Source: a virus
Reading direction: 5' to 3' (one strand)
IMG/VR virus record: IMGVR_UViG_3300048784_000030
Span: 1 to 21,105 of that record
Length of the DNA stretch: 21,105 bases
The first letter of the stretch is position 1. The number at the start of each line of letters is the position of its first letter. The notes beneath the pieces are model-generated. The model saw only the letters and a list, made by a program, of their open reading frames with translations. It had not been told where the DNA came from and made no database searches. Positions 1 through 5,570 of this stretch are shown piece after piece. The position numbers and the translations under genes are program-made.

Positions 1-1
1 G

Positions 2-673
2 TCACAGACTATGGCTGACTCTCGCATTCAGCTCACTATCCAGGACATCAGACAGATCGATGCTGGTGGCAACATCACGTGGTTCGAACCATGGGCTGGA
101 GCTTGCTTGCTAGCAGGCGCTCGCGGCGGCTCTCCAGTTGGTCTCCCAATGACCTTCAAGTACTTCAACATGTCAGGTATCCGTCAGACGGCGCAACCTA
201 TGACAACACCTGAGGCGCAGATTGTTCAAGGTTTCAATCCTGGCATTCAGTATGACGACGCGATTGCTAACGGCATCACGTTCTGGGAACAACCTCTAAC
301 TGGTGGCTTCCGTCTCGTAGTTGACAACACGACTTACGGCGCAGATGCAAACTGGGTATTCAATCGCGGCAACGTGCAGTACGCTGCTGACGTTCTTGCG
401 TATGACTTCCGTAATCAACTTGAGAACATCTATGTAGGTGTGAAGAACACGATCAGTGCCGCAGCCGTAATGAATACGTGCAGCAGCATCTTGACCGGCT
501 ACTTAGCCCAGGGCATCACGGTTTCGACCACTGACGCTCCTAACGGTTTCAAGCAGTTGGTTGTTCAGATCGTAGGCAACACTATTAATATTAGTGTAGT
601 AGTTAAACTGGTGGAAGGGATCGACTTCGTTCTCGCCACGATCACGCTTCAAAGAGCGTCTTCAAGCGCCTAA
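2..673 (+). CDS. Tail sheath protein, C-terminal part (5' end outside window)
   Basis: The reading frame is open to the left edge, so the ATG at 11 is probably internal and this is the last ~224 codons of a longer gene. The C-terminal third has the layout of contractile-phage sheath C-terminal domains: a segment rich in aromatic and Asn/Gly residues ending VFNRGNVQYAADV, an amphipathic stretch with NQLENIYVGVKNTISAAA (a helix that binds the neighbouring subunit in known sheaths), then beta strands ending NISVVVKLVEGIDFVLATI. The early segment (DIRQID..GNITWFEPWA, then AGARGGSPVGLP) also matches the pattern of sheath proteins, where a hydrophobic Ala-rich helix is followed by a Gly/Pro loop. 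The position upstream of tube genes fits, since sheath then tube is the usual order. The sheath forms the contractile outer tail cylinder. An ordinary terminator follows. The family call is by pattern only; the missing N-terminal part limits certainty. Confidence 0.82.
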   Translation, partial: SQTMADSRIQLTIQDIRQIDAGGNITWFEPWAGACLLAGARGGSPVGLPMTFKYFNMSGIRQTAQPMTTPEAQIVQGFNPGIQYDDAIANGITFWEQPLTGGFRLVVDNTTYGADANWVFNRGNVQYAADVLAYDFRNQLENIYVGVKNTISAAAVMNTCSSILTGYLAQGITVSTTDAPNGFKQLVVQIVGNTINISVVVKLVEGIDFVLATITLQRASSSA

Positions 674-687
674 TCAATCCAACTTCT

Positions 688-732
688 CCCCAGAAGTTTA
701 AGACAAAGTTCTTCGGCTTCTGGGGTTTTGTT
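688..732 (+). terminator. Rho-independent terminator after the sheath gene
   Basis: A perfect 9-bp stem, CCCCAGAAG (688-696) with CTTCTGGGG (717-725), encloses a 20-nt loop and is followed directly by TTTTGTT. It lies 15 bases after the sheath stop codon. It separates the high-expression sheath gene from the accessory cassette that follows. Confidence 0.85.
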
Positions 733-785
733 ATCTGATTTAGCAAAATTTCCATCCTCACCATGAGTCTTCATAGGATCCTAAT

Positions 786-1391
786 ATGAGCGAAACTTTA
801 AAGTTTGATAAAAATGGTCAATGGAGCTTGGACAAGGCTCAAATCATTGACATGAAGTCTAAGAAGACGTTGGCAAATTTGCCACACGAGAAAACCCCAC
901 GAGTAAGCGAATCTGGTCACTGGCCATCATACAGCGAAGATCCAGAAAAGCCAATGAGTCCAGCAAGAATGGCCGGTAAGACTATTCATCCGGGTTCTGA
1001 AGAGCACTGGAAAAACATAGAAAATCAAAAAAAGAAACCAGGCCGCACAGGCTCAACTCCACACAGGAAATTGAAAAAGTGTGAAGAGTTACTGGGAGAG
1101 ATCCTTGAAACTCTAGAAAAAATGGCCGTTCCAGGCATTAAGTCTAATCATATCTTTAGCATGGATCATATTAATCAAGTTAGTAATACTCCTGATCACG
1201 CCACTGCTAAAAATATTGCCCACGAAGCTATTCGTTCAAGTAGCGCTCATCCGAATAACAAGGCTAAAGCTTCTCTAGCTGTCGATCAATCGAAAGATCA
1301 CAAGCACTTAGCGCAAACTATGACTAATTTCCATATGGCTCGTGACGCAAAAGTTAGAAGACGTTTAGGCGGACAAGCGGATCACGAGTAA
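786..1391 (+). CDS. Hypothetical Lys/His-rich hydrophilic protein, 201 aa
   Basis: I do not recognise this protein. It starts at an ATG with AGGA at 775-778, seven bases upstream, and ends in TAA. It is strongly hydrophilic and basic, with no membrane segment, signal peptide or clear catalytic motif. The N-terminal half is rich in Pro, Lys and Ser and probably extended (for example SGHWPSYSEDPEKPMSPARM). A short amphipathic helix follows (KKCEELLGEILETLEKM, about residues 97-113). The C-terminal ~70 residues are His- and Ala-rich (HATAKNIAHEAIRSSS, then DHKHLAQTMTNFHMARDAKV) and look helical. It sits between the sheath terminator and a convergent regulator-like gene, so it is probably not part of the conserved tail operon. 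It could be a virion-associated or nucleic-acid-binding accessory (moron-type) protein, but nothing in the sequence proves a role. Confidence 0.72.
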   Translation: MSETLKFDKNGQWSLDKAQIIDMKSKKTLANLPHEKTPRVSESGHWPSYSEDPEKPMSPARMAGKTIHPGSEEHWKNIENQKKKPGRTGSTPHRKLKKCEELLGEILETLEKMAVPGIKSNHIFSMDHINQVSNTPDHATAKNIAHEAIRSSSAHPNNKAKASLAVDQSKDHKHLAQTMTNFHMARDAKVRRRLGGQADHE

Positions 1392-1397
1392 GTGAAC

Positions 1398-1418
1398 CCG
1401 GTGTTTAGAGCACACCGG
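1398..1418. other. Hairpin between convergent genes, no U-tract
   Basis: A 7-bp inverted repeat, CCGGTGT (1398-1404) with ACACCGG (1412-1418), has a 7-nt loop. It lies between the stops of the convergent genes at 1391 and 1431. Neither flank has a run of T in the right orientation, so it is at best a weak or non-canonical terminator for either gene. Confidence 0.45.
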
Positions 1419-1430
1419 AAAGCTCATACA

Positions 1431-1676
1431 TTAAAATGCGAGACGATAATTAGTCCAATTAACAATATGACCGGTATGTGGATTCTTAGTTGGCTCAATT
1501 TTTGAGGTGATGTAATTGTTTTGGATTAACTCAATTACGGCAGCAGTAACCTGAGTTTGTGTTAGGTCGCATTTTTGGGCGATGGTGTCGACTGAAGGAA
1601 TAGCCGTACCATAGCAATTCATCTGAGGGAATAGATAACCAAATACAGCAGCAGCAGGATACGTTAGTTTCGTCAT
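1431..1676 (-). CDS. Small winged-helix DNA-binding protein, 81 aa
   Basis: This gene is transcribed against the tail genes. Residues 28-50 form a clear helix-turn-helix (SVDTIAQKCDLTQTQVTAAV...), with the pattern of the HTH_36/MarR-like winged-helix group: Ser, then a helix starting with a hydrophobic-Ala pair, then a Thr-Gln-rich recognition helix. Residues 54-79 (YITSKIEPTKNPHTGHIVNW..YRL) fit a beta-hairpin wing ending in the N.Y.L signature common in this group. There is no effector or enzyme domain. On the - strand a TATAAT box lies at 1718-1713, about 37 bases before the ATG; the Shine-Dalgarno site is weak. The gene diverges from the first tube gene, which would suit a local repressor or activator. 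A role in replication, as for many phage HTH_36 proteins, is an alternative. Its target is inferred only from position. Confidence 0.72.
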   Translation of the reverse strand: MTKLTYPAAAVFGYLFPQMNCYGTAIPSVDTIAQKCDLTQTQVTAAVIELIQNNYITSKIEPTKNPHTGHIVNWTNYRLAF

Positions 1677-1712
1677 TTTTTACTCATTTCGTGTTGTTTA
1701 GAGGACGAGTAA

Positions 1713-1718
1713 ATTATA
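1713..1718 (-). promoter_or_regulatory. Possible -10 box for the winged-helix gene
   Basis: The - strand reads TATAAT at 1718-1713, followed by a ~36-base leader to the ATG at 1676. No convincing -35 box is seen 17 bases upstream. Confidence 0.4.
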
Positions 1719-1781
1719 CTAATGATTGTTTTGTGGCGGTAGGTATAGCGGAAGACCCCTAATAAAACTTAACCCAGAGTC

Positions 1782-1857
1782 TGATATACTTAAGTTAATC
1801 CACAATGTTGTGGGGTTAAATTCTAGGTAGCCAGAACCGAACTGGCAAGGATAGTAT
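1782..1857 (+). promoter_or_regulatory. Leader of first tube gene: extended -10 and small inverted repeats
   Basis: TGATATACT (1782-1790) matches an extended -10 promoter (TGn plus TATACT); no good -35 is visible. A start near 1797 would give a ~61-base leader. That leader carries the inverted repeat CCACAA-TG-TTGTGG (1800-1813), a second 5-bp stem GCCAG/CTGGC (1830-1834 with 1842-1846), and the Shine-Dalgarno AAGGA (1847-1851), six bases before the ATG. A longer pair, TTAACCC (1769-1775) and GGGTTAA (1813-1819), brackets the -10. These repeats could be an operator for the neighbouring winged-helix protein or structures in the mRNA leader. This covers most of the 181-base gap between the divergent genes; nothing else is seen in that gap. 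Confidence 0.5.
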
Positions 1858-2460
1858 ATGGCTAATCAGGTCCCAACTTTTATTACTGGCGCAAATGCCA
1901 AGATCACCGTCGATAACATCACGTTCGCTTACGCATCTGATGTAAGCTACAACGTAGTTGTTGACACCATTCCGATCGAGACGATGGGCCGTTATGAAGC
2001 TGTAACGAATGAGCCAGTTAACTACTCTGTTAGCGGCGAGCTCAGCGTTGTTAGATACACTAGTCTTGCCAACAAGACCGCTGAAACTTCTAGCCTCAAG
2101 GGCAACGGTTTGGGTAATGTTACTGGTAACACTGGCTTGGCACAATCAAACCAGTTTGATCCAGGCAACATGCTCCTCTCTTCAAGCTGGGATCTAGTTG
2201 TTTATCAAAAGTATGCAACTGCCGCTGGCTTAACAGGAACGTCTTCGATTGGTTCAGGCGGAGCAGATAGTGCTGCTCTTTCTTCTGGTGTTAGCCAGTT
2301 AGGCGTAATCAGGATCTCTGACTGTCGCTTCAACCGCATGTCAGCTGGAATCACCAAGCGTGGAATTCTCGTTAACAGGTTGAGCTTCGTCGGCATCCTA
2401 GCAAGTGACGAGTCGTTCGCAGCAGGTCCTTCCGGAGATACAGATCTTAGCATCGGTTAA
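1858..2460 (+). CDS. Tail tube protein paralog 1, 200 aa
   Basis: This is the first of three related genes in a row. Residues 11-67 align without gaps to residues 11-67 of the gene at 3205 and to residues 40-96 of the gene at 3830. Shared features are GANAKITVDNITFAYASDVS, a Gly-Arg-Tyr-Glu turn (44-47) and PVNYSVSGELSVVRY (53-67). The C-terminal strands (LGVIRISDCRFNR, 148-160; ILVNRLSFVGILAS, 170-183) also recur in the second paralog. The beta-rich size and the place between sheath and tape measure fit the gp19-type tube fold, which stacks as hexamers to make the inner tail channel. The middle (residues 78-147) is Gly/Ser-rich and not shared with paralog 3. The start has a good Shine-Dalgarno (AAGGA, spacing 6) and a probable own promoter. 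A terminator follows, so this copy may be expressed separately; it is the best candidate for the major tube protein, which is an inference. Confidence 0.82.
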   Translation: MANQVPTFITGANAKITVDNITFAYASDVSYNVVVDTIPIETMGRYEAVTNEPVNYSVSGELSVVRYTSLANKTAETSSLKGNGLGNVTGNTGLAQSNQFDPGNMLLSSSWDLVVYQKYATAAGLTGTSSIGSGGADSAALSSGVSQLGVIRISDCRFNRMSAGITKRGILVNRLSFVGILASDESFAAGPSGDTDLSIG

Positions 2461-2491
2461 TTTCTTAAGTTCAGTATAAAGTCAATAGATT

Positions 2492-2520
2492 GGGCAACCT
2501 AGCGGTTGCCCTTTTTATTT
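2492..2520 (+). terminator. Strong rho-independent terminator after tube paralog 1
   Basis: A perfect 8-bp stem GGGCAACC (2492-2499) / GGTTGCCC (2504-2511) with a TAGC tetraloop is followed by TTTTTATTTT. It is oriented for + strand transcripts and overlaps the last codons of the - strand HNH gene. Confidence 0.9.
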
Positions 2521-3171
2521 TCTAAATTCTAAATATTGCTCTCTAGTGTTTGGAGTTGCTTTCCCATTGCCATAAATTTTATGAAACTCTCTATGACAAG
2601 GATCGCAGAGGGTGACTAGATTATTAACATCAAATCTTTGCTCAGGAAAATGTTTCCAGGAGTTAAGGTGATGAGCATTGAGTGTGCCACCCCTAATTGA
2701 GCATTTAAGACAAGTATAATCATCCCTTTCAAAGCATGTAATATGTAATTTAGCGCTCGTTAGTTTATTTCGCTCTACTTTACTAAGTTCAGTAGTAAAG
2801 TCATTAAAATCTTCTACCTTAATTCCTCTGTTAACACAACTCAACTTTACACGTTGTTCTAGTGTTAAATATCTACCCTTCATAGGCGCAGGTTTGCCTA
2901 ACTTTGCTTTTGACATTTTAGCTTTAGCTTCTGCTGTGTGTTTGTAGCCTTTTGATCCAGATGTTTTGCCAGTCTTGGCCTTTGACATCTTTTCTCTAGT
3001 CTCAGTAGACATGTTATAGTGACAACATTTTCTACACATAGCATGATTAATGGCATTGTCTTTTGTTAAATATCCTCTATCTAAACCACACTTATCGCAA
3101 TAAGTCCTATATAGGGTTCTATAGTGAGTTGAATCTATGTATTTCTTCTGAGTGTCATCAAGCTTTATCAT
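2515..3171 (-). CDS. NUMOD3/HNH homing endonuclease, 218 aa
   Basis: This is a free-standing homing endonuclease, a selfish enzyme that cuts a related phage genome at a defined site so that its own gene is copied in. Residues 25-49 hold two CxxC pairs (C25/C28 and C46/C49), a small zinc-finger-like unit. Residues 55-99 carry NUMOD3-type repeats (EKMSKAKTGKT.. and AKMSKAKLGKP..), which bind DNA in such enzymes. The HNH nuclease spans about 145-202, with zinc cysteines C154, C157, C189 and C192, the His-His pair H167/H168, Asn at N183/N184, and His at H193 and H197. All key residues are present, so it looks intact. It lies on the opposite strand between two tail-tube paralogs and is richer in A+T than they are (sampled 60-base lines 27-43% GC against about 47% in tube 1), consistent with recent arrival. 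It is very probably free-standing: no intron is apparent and the flanking tube genes are whole. Confidence 0.93.
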   Translation of the reverse strand: MIKLDDTQKKYIDSTHYRTLYRTYCDKCGLDRGYLTKDNAINHAMCRKCCHYNMSTETREKMSKAKTGKTSGSKGYKHTAEAKAKMSKAKLGKPAPMKGRYLTLEQRVKLSCVNRGIKVEDFNDFTTELSKVERNKLTSAKLHITCFERDDYTCLKCSIRGGTLNAHHLNSWKHFPEQRFDVNNLVTLCDPCHREFHKIYGNGKATPNTREQYLEFRK

Positions 3172-3183
3172 GCTATAATTATA
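3171..3183. promoter_or_regulatory. Bidirectional -10 palindrome TATAATTATA
   Basis: The 10-base palindrome TATAATTATA (3174-3183) gives a TATAAT box on both strands. On + it reads TGCTATAAT (3171-3179), an extended -10 about 25 bases before the second tube gene. On - it gives TATAAT at 3183-3178, so the expected transcription start falls on the A of the HNH start codon at 3171. No -35 box is evident in either direction. Confidence 0.55.
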
Positions 3184-3204
3184 CCTGATAGGGAGATAAG
3201 ATTA

Positions 3205-3819
3205 ATGTCGGATGTAAGGCCATTTTTTGTCACTGGTGACAAATTGCGTATTGTTTTGAACGGCAAGACGATAGCGTTTGCCACCGATTTATCTTGCTCC
3301 GTACAAGTATCCCACCAAACTCCTCACGTTCTAGGCATGTACGAGGGCGTCAGTGTTGAGCCATTAGCTTACAACGTATCTGGCAGCTTCAATCTCATTA
3401 GATATGTTCACAACGCCATCGCTAACATAGGTGGAACTCCGCCAAGCGGTGTCAGTCCAAGTGATGCCGGTAATGGAGTTGGCAACTGGGGTTCTGTTTG
3501 GGGTGGTGGAGCTCTAGGCAACCTGCAGCAGATTACCGGAGCTGTGAATCCTTTCGGCGGCTCTGACGGTAGAGCAAACGAAGCCTTAGACCCTAGCACG
3601 TATCAGACAGGCACGACCTTCGACCTTCTCGTGTACCAACACAATCCTAATGGAGATCCGCTGGGAGTTATCAGGATAAGAAGTGCGAGAATAAGTAAGG
3701 CAGACTTCAACGTCAACAAGAAGGGTCCTGGCCAAGATAGGTTCGACTTCGTAGCGCTCTATGTCGACGGCGACGCGTACCAGGCTAAACCTAGTGGTAC
3801 TGGTCAACAGAATTCCTAA
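3205..3819 (+). CDS. Tail tube protein paralog 2, 204 aa
   Basis: This is a clear paralog of the gene at 1858. The first 70 residues align in the same register, with TG at 10-11, Y46-E47, PLAYNVSGSFNLIRY at 53-67 against PVNYSVSGELSVVRY, and FDLLVYQ (139-145) against WDLVVYQ. The strand LGVIRIRSARIS (153-164) matches LGVIRISDCRF in paralog 1. The central ~65 residues (74-138) are a Gly/Pro/Asn-rich insertion containing VGNWGSVWGGGALGN, different from the linker of paralog 1. It is probably a tube, tube-initiator or tube-completion protein of the contractile tail. A good Shine-Dalgarno GGGAG (3191-3195) precedes the ATG by nine bases, and an extended -10 lies just upstream. Which of the three copies forms the bulk tube cannot be told from sequence. 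Confidence 0.8.
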   Translation: MSDVRPFFVTGDKLRIVLNGKTIAFATDLSCSVQVSHQTPHVLGMYEGVSVEPLAYNVSGSFNLIRYVHNAIANIGGTPPSGVSPSDAGNGVGNWGSVWGGGALGNLQQITGAVNPFGGSDGRANEALDPSTYQTGTTFDLLVYQHNPNGDPLGVIRIRSARISKADFNVNKKGPGQDRFDFVALYVDGDAYQAKPSGTGQQNS

Positions 3820-3829
3820 GAGATAGTTT

Positions 3830-4462
3830 ATGGCACCAACAAGTGGATTCGACACAACTCCAGGTTTTATAGAGAACACAGTTAACAATCTTGCTAGCAA
3901 CGTTGCTGGCATTGTCTCTACTAGACCAAATGCTAAGTTCATGTCTGGTGCGCGCTGCACCTTGAAGATCAACGGGCAACTCGTTGGGTTTGCTTTCGGC
4001 ATCAGCTGGAACATCAACACGCTAGTGACAGAGGTAAACACAATTGATGATTACTTGCCATATGAACTTGCGCCTCAACGCGTAACAGTAGAGGGTACCA
4101 TATCCGCTCTGCATATTCCTGGAACTAGTGCTAACACTCTCAGCTGGCAACCAAACGTCCTGTCGTTTCTATTTCAACCATACATCTCTATTGAAGCCAG
4201 AGATTCTGCCACAAATCAGATCATATTTGCTACAGATAAGGCTACTATAGTTACTCGCAGTGAGGAACTTAGAGTTGACCAACTATCTAATGTAACTCTT
4301 CGTTGGAGAGCTATTGGATACATTGACGAGCAGACTCCACAACCTCTTAATAACTATAATCAGCCTAGTGGTCCTAACACTATTCCGACTAGACAAACTA
4401 ATCCAATTACTAGTGCGATATCTGGTGCCGCTCAAACTATCAGCAGCGCGATCACCGGGTAA
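3830..4462 (+). CDS. Tail tube-like protein paralog 3, 210 aa
   Basis: This is the most diverged member of the triplet. It has a 29-residue N-terminal extension, after which residues 40-96 align without gaps to residues 11-67 of the other two: GARCTLKINGQLVGFAFGIS, the Y78-E79 pair and RVTVEGTISALHI. The Gly/Ser linker of the others is replaced by a shorter ordered segment (VLSFLFQPYISIEARD, 120-135). The final strands (ELRVDQLSNVTLRWRAIGYI) match the end of the fold. The C-terminal ~40 residues are Pro/Asn/Ser-rich and probably disordered. It starts 10 bases after paralog 2 with AAGAG (3818-3822) as Shine-Dalgarno, so the two are likely co-translated. A tube-terminator or tube-to-baseplate adaptor role is plausible, as single-layer rings of the tube fold occur at tube ends in other phages; this is inference. 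Confidence 0.75.
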   Translation: MAPTSGFDTTPGFIENTVNNLASNVAGIVSTRPNAKFMSGARCTLKINGQLVGFAFGISWNINTLVTEVNTIDDYLPYELAPQRVTVEGTISALHIPGTSANTLSWQPNVLSFLFQPYISIEARDSATNQIIFATDKATIVTRSEELRVDQLSNVTLRWRAIGYIDEQTPQPLNNYNQPSGPNTIPTRQTNPITSAISGAAQTISSAITG

Positions 4463-4463
4463 T

Positions 4464-4490
4464 TGGTATAATCTGCAAGAGGTTTAATAA
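4464..4490 (+). promoter_or_regulatory. Extended -10 promoter and RBS before the chaperone genes
   Basis: TGGTATAAT (4464-4472) is a perfect extended -10 starting two bases after the stop of tube paralog 3. It is followed by the Shine-Dalgarno AAGAGG (4477-4482), eight bases before the ATG at 4491. A start near 4479 would leave GAGG in a 12-base leader. No -35 box is seen. Confidence 0.5.
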
Positions 4491-4877
4491 ATGGAACTAC
4501 CTAAGAACGAAGCAACTTTTGACGTAGACATGCTGGGTGATACCACGTTCAAGCAGTATCAGGGACAGTTTACGTGTCGCTGCATTCTCAACATTGGGCA
4601 AAAGCATTCCATGGAGCTTGAGAAGAGTAGACTCCTTGGAAGCTATGTAAATCCAACTGAAGATCTACAAGGATTGGCCATCATTTTCGCGAACCTAAGA
4701 GCTAAGATTATTGAAGCTCCAGAGTGGTGGAAGCAAAGCGCTGGTGGTACGACCATCAACGACGAGAATATCCTTGTTGAACTCTTTAAGCAACTTCAGA
4801 AGGCAGAGAAAGAATGGCGTCAGAAGGTCAAGGACCTGGCGAATCCCTCAGCGGACTCTCAGTTGCCGAATCAATAA
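4491..4877 (+). CDS. Tail assembly chaperone, first ORF (gpG-type position), 128 aa
   Basis: This small acidic soluble protein sits between the tube genes and the tape measure gene, the place held by the tail assembly chaperones (lambda gpG, P2 gpE). It starts with ELPKNEATFDVDMLGDTTFKQYQGQF, a beta segment, continues with a mixed core (SRLLGSYVNPTEDLQGLAIIFANL) and ends in a charged helix (LVELFKQLQKAEKEWRQKVKDL). Its last 64 bases overlap the next ORF, which is in the -1 frame, the classic geometry of the G/GT pair. The chaperones hold the tape measure protein in solution until the tube forms around it. No sequence motif is decisive for the family, so the call rests on position, size and overlap. 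The start is supported by AAGAGG and an extended -10 just upstream. Confidence 0.7.
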   Translation: MELPKNEATFDVDMLGDTTFKQYQGQFTCRCILNIGQKHSMELEKSRLLGSYVNPTEDLQGLAIIFANLRAKIIEAPEWWKQSAGGTTINDENILVELFKQLQKAEKEWRQKVKDLANPSADSQLPNQ

Positions 4878-5290
4878 GACAGATAGCAGCTAAAAACGCT
4901 AGAGCAAGTCTCGACAGCGAAGAGCAACTTCTACTATTCCTACAAAGCTGGTGGTCTCGCACTTATAATAGACCGCTGCTCGACCCTCTATTACTTTCAT
5001 ACACAATTGATCAACTCTTATATGAGTTCTACGACCGCGTTGAGCGCAGGGCAGCAGAAGAAGAGCGCGCCAAGGAAGACGAACTCGCCAAGGAAGATAA
5101 CAAGGAAAAGGCTGACCTTGACTGGGCCGACAAGATGGAGCAGGAAGAGCTTGAGATGAAGGCTAAGGCAACTGAAGATCCTACTAAAAATCCAGACAAT
5201 GTAAAATGGATGAAGGAACAGATGGACGCGCATAAGGCCCAATTTGGTGAAGATTTTGGCGAAGATTTAGAGGTCAACTTTGAAGAATAA
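4814..5290 (+). CDS. Tail assembly chaperone, second ORF (T-type), 158 aa
   Basis: This ORF overlaps the previous gene by 64 bases in the -1 frame. Residues 16-75 form a helical domain with a conserved look: VAESIRQIAAKNARA, EEQLLLFLQSWWSRTYNRP, LLDPLLLSYTIDQLLYEFYD. The rest is a long charged helix (78-120) with an internal tandem repeat (AKEDELAKED, coded by two copies of GCCAAGGAAGA near 5069 and 5087), and ends with a second tandem repeat, FGED-FGED (bases 5243-5266). It could be made alone from the ATG at 4814, which has AGAAGG (4798-4803) ten bases upstream, or as the extension of the first ORF by -1 frameshifting. The frame is open back to 4790, so a shift could only occur at 4790-4877; I find no standard slippery heptamer there. 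The two-ORF arrangement before the tape measure gene supports a chaperone role. Confidence 0.75.
   Translation: MASEGQGPGESLSGLSVAESIRQIAAKNARASLDSEEQLLLFLQSWWSRTYNRPLLDPLLLSYTIDQLLYEFYDRVERRAAEEERAKEDELAKEDNKEKADLDWADKMEQEELEMKAKATEDPTKNPDNVKWMKEQMDAHKAQFGEDFGEDLEVNFEE
5269..5282 (+). promoter_or_regulatory. RBS that fixes a TTG start
   Basis: AGAGG (5269-5273) lies six bases before TTG at 5280. An in-frame TAG at 5268-5270 rules out any earlier start, and the first in-frame ATG is not until about 5385, so TTG is the best start for the next gene. Confidence 0.65.
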
Positions 5291-5561
5291 CAACCCCTAC
5301 TCAAAATACAGGTATGATAACAACCTCTCTGTCAAGGTGAGAACCAACGAGACCAACAAGATTGTAGACGTCTTTGGGGCTTCCATGCGTCCGCCTAGCG
5401 ACAACATCAGCACAAAGTTGTACGACACCCCATGTGAACCTTATGGTGCTACCACCGTAGTAAACTACGTATACAGGGTAGAGCGCATCAACCAGGTTGA
5501 TAAGTCTATAGTTCCTCCTTCCTACAAAGGTCCCACTTTCTTTAAGCTTTTTAAGCTATAA
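5280..5561 (+). CDS. Small basic Tyr/Asn-rich protein, TTG start, 93 aa
   Basis: I do not recognise this protein. It overlaps the end of the second chaperone ORF by 11 bases and ends nine bases before the tape measure gene, so it is translated as part of that group. It begins with an Asn/Tyr-rich stretch (NNNPYSKYRYDNNLSVKV). A short beta-type core follows (NKIVDVFGASMRPP, then ATTVVNYVYRVERINQV), and it ends in a basic, Phe-rich tail (PTFFKLFKL). There is no membrane segment or enzyme motif. A role in tail assembly, or as a small tail-tip or tape-measure-associated part, would suit its place; this is inference from context. The TTG start is supported by AGAGG at spacing 6. Confidence 0.7.
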   Translation: MKNNNPYSKYRYDNNLSVKVRTNETNKIVDVFGASMRPPSDNISTKLYDTPCEPYGATTVVNYVYRVERINQVDKSIVPPSYKGPTFFKLFKL

Positions 5562-5562
5562 T
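5557..5562 (+). promoter_or_regulatory. TATAAT box nine bases before the tape measure ATG
   Basis: TATAAT at 5557-5562 overlaps the TAA stop of the preceding gene. The expected start is near 5569, giving an mRNA with a 0-2 base leader. No Shine-Dalgarno is seen before the ATG at 5571. Confidence 0.4.
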
Positions 5563-5570
5563 AGCTAGAT

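Noticed and set aside
11-13. ATG at 11 as true start of the sheath gene
   Set aside because: The frame is open upstream to the window edge, no ribosome binding site is visible and the product would lack most of a sheath protein.
1677-1857. tRNA or small RNA gene in the largest intergenic gap
   Set aside because: Only short inverted repeats are present; no cloverleaf and no terminator after them.
1816-2145. A 109-codon - strand frame over the first tube gene
   Set aside because: It overlaps the conserved tube coding and has no plausible start signal or recognisable domain.
3586-4041. A 151-codon open frame on the - strand across tube paralogs 2 and 3
   Set aside because: It lies antisense to two well-supported genes, has no ribosome binding site and its product has no domain-like pattern.
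4711-4893. A 60-codon + strand frame across the chaperone overlap
   Set aside because: It is in the third frame, basic and Ser/Arg-rich, and is not supported by a start signal.
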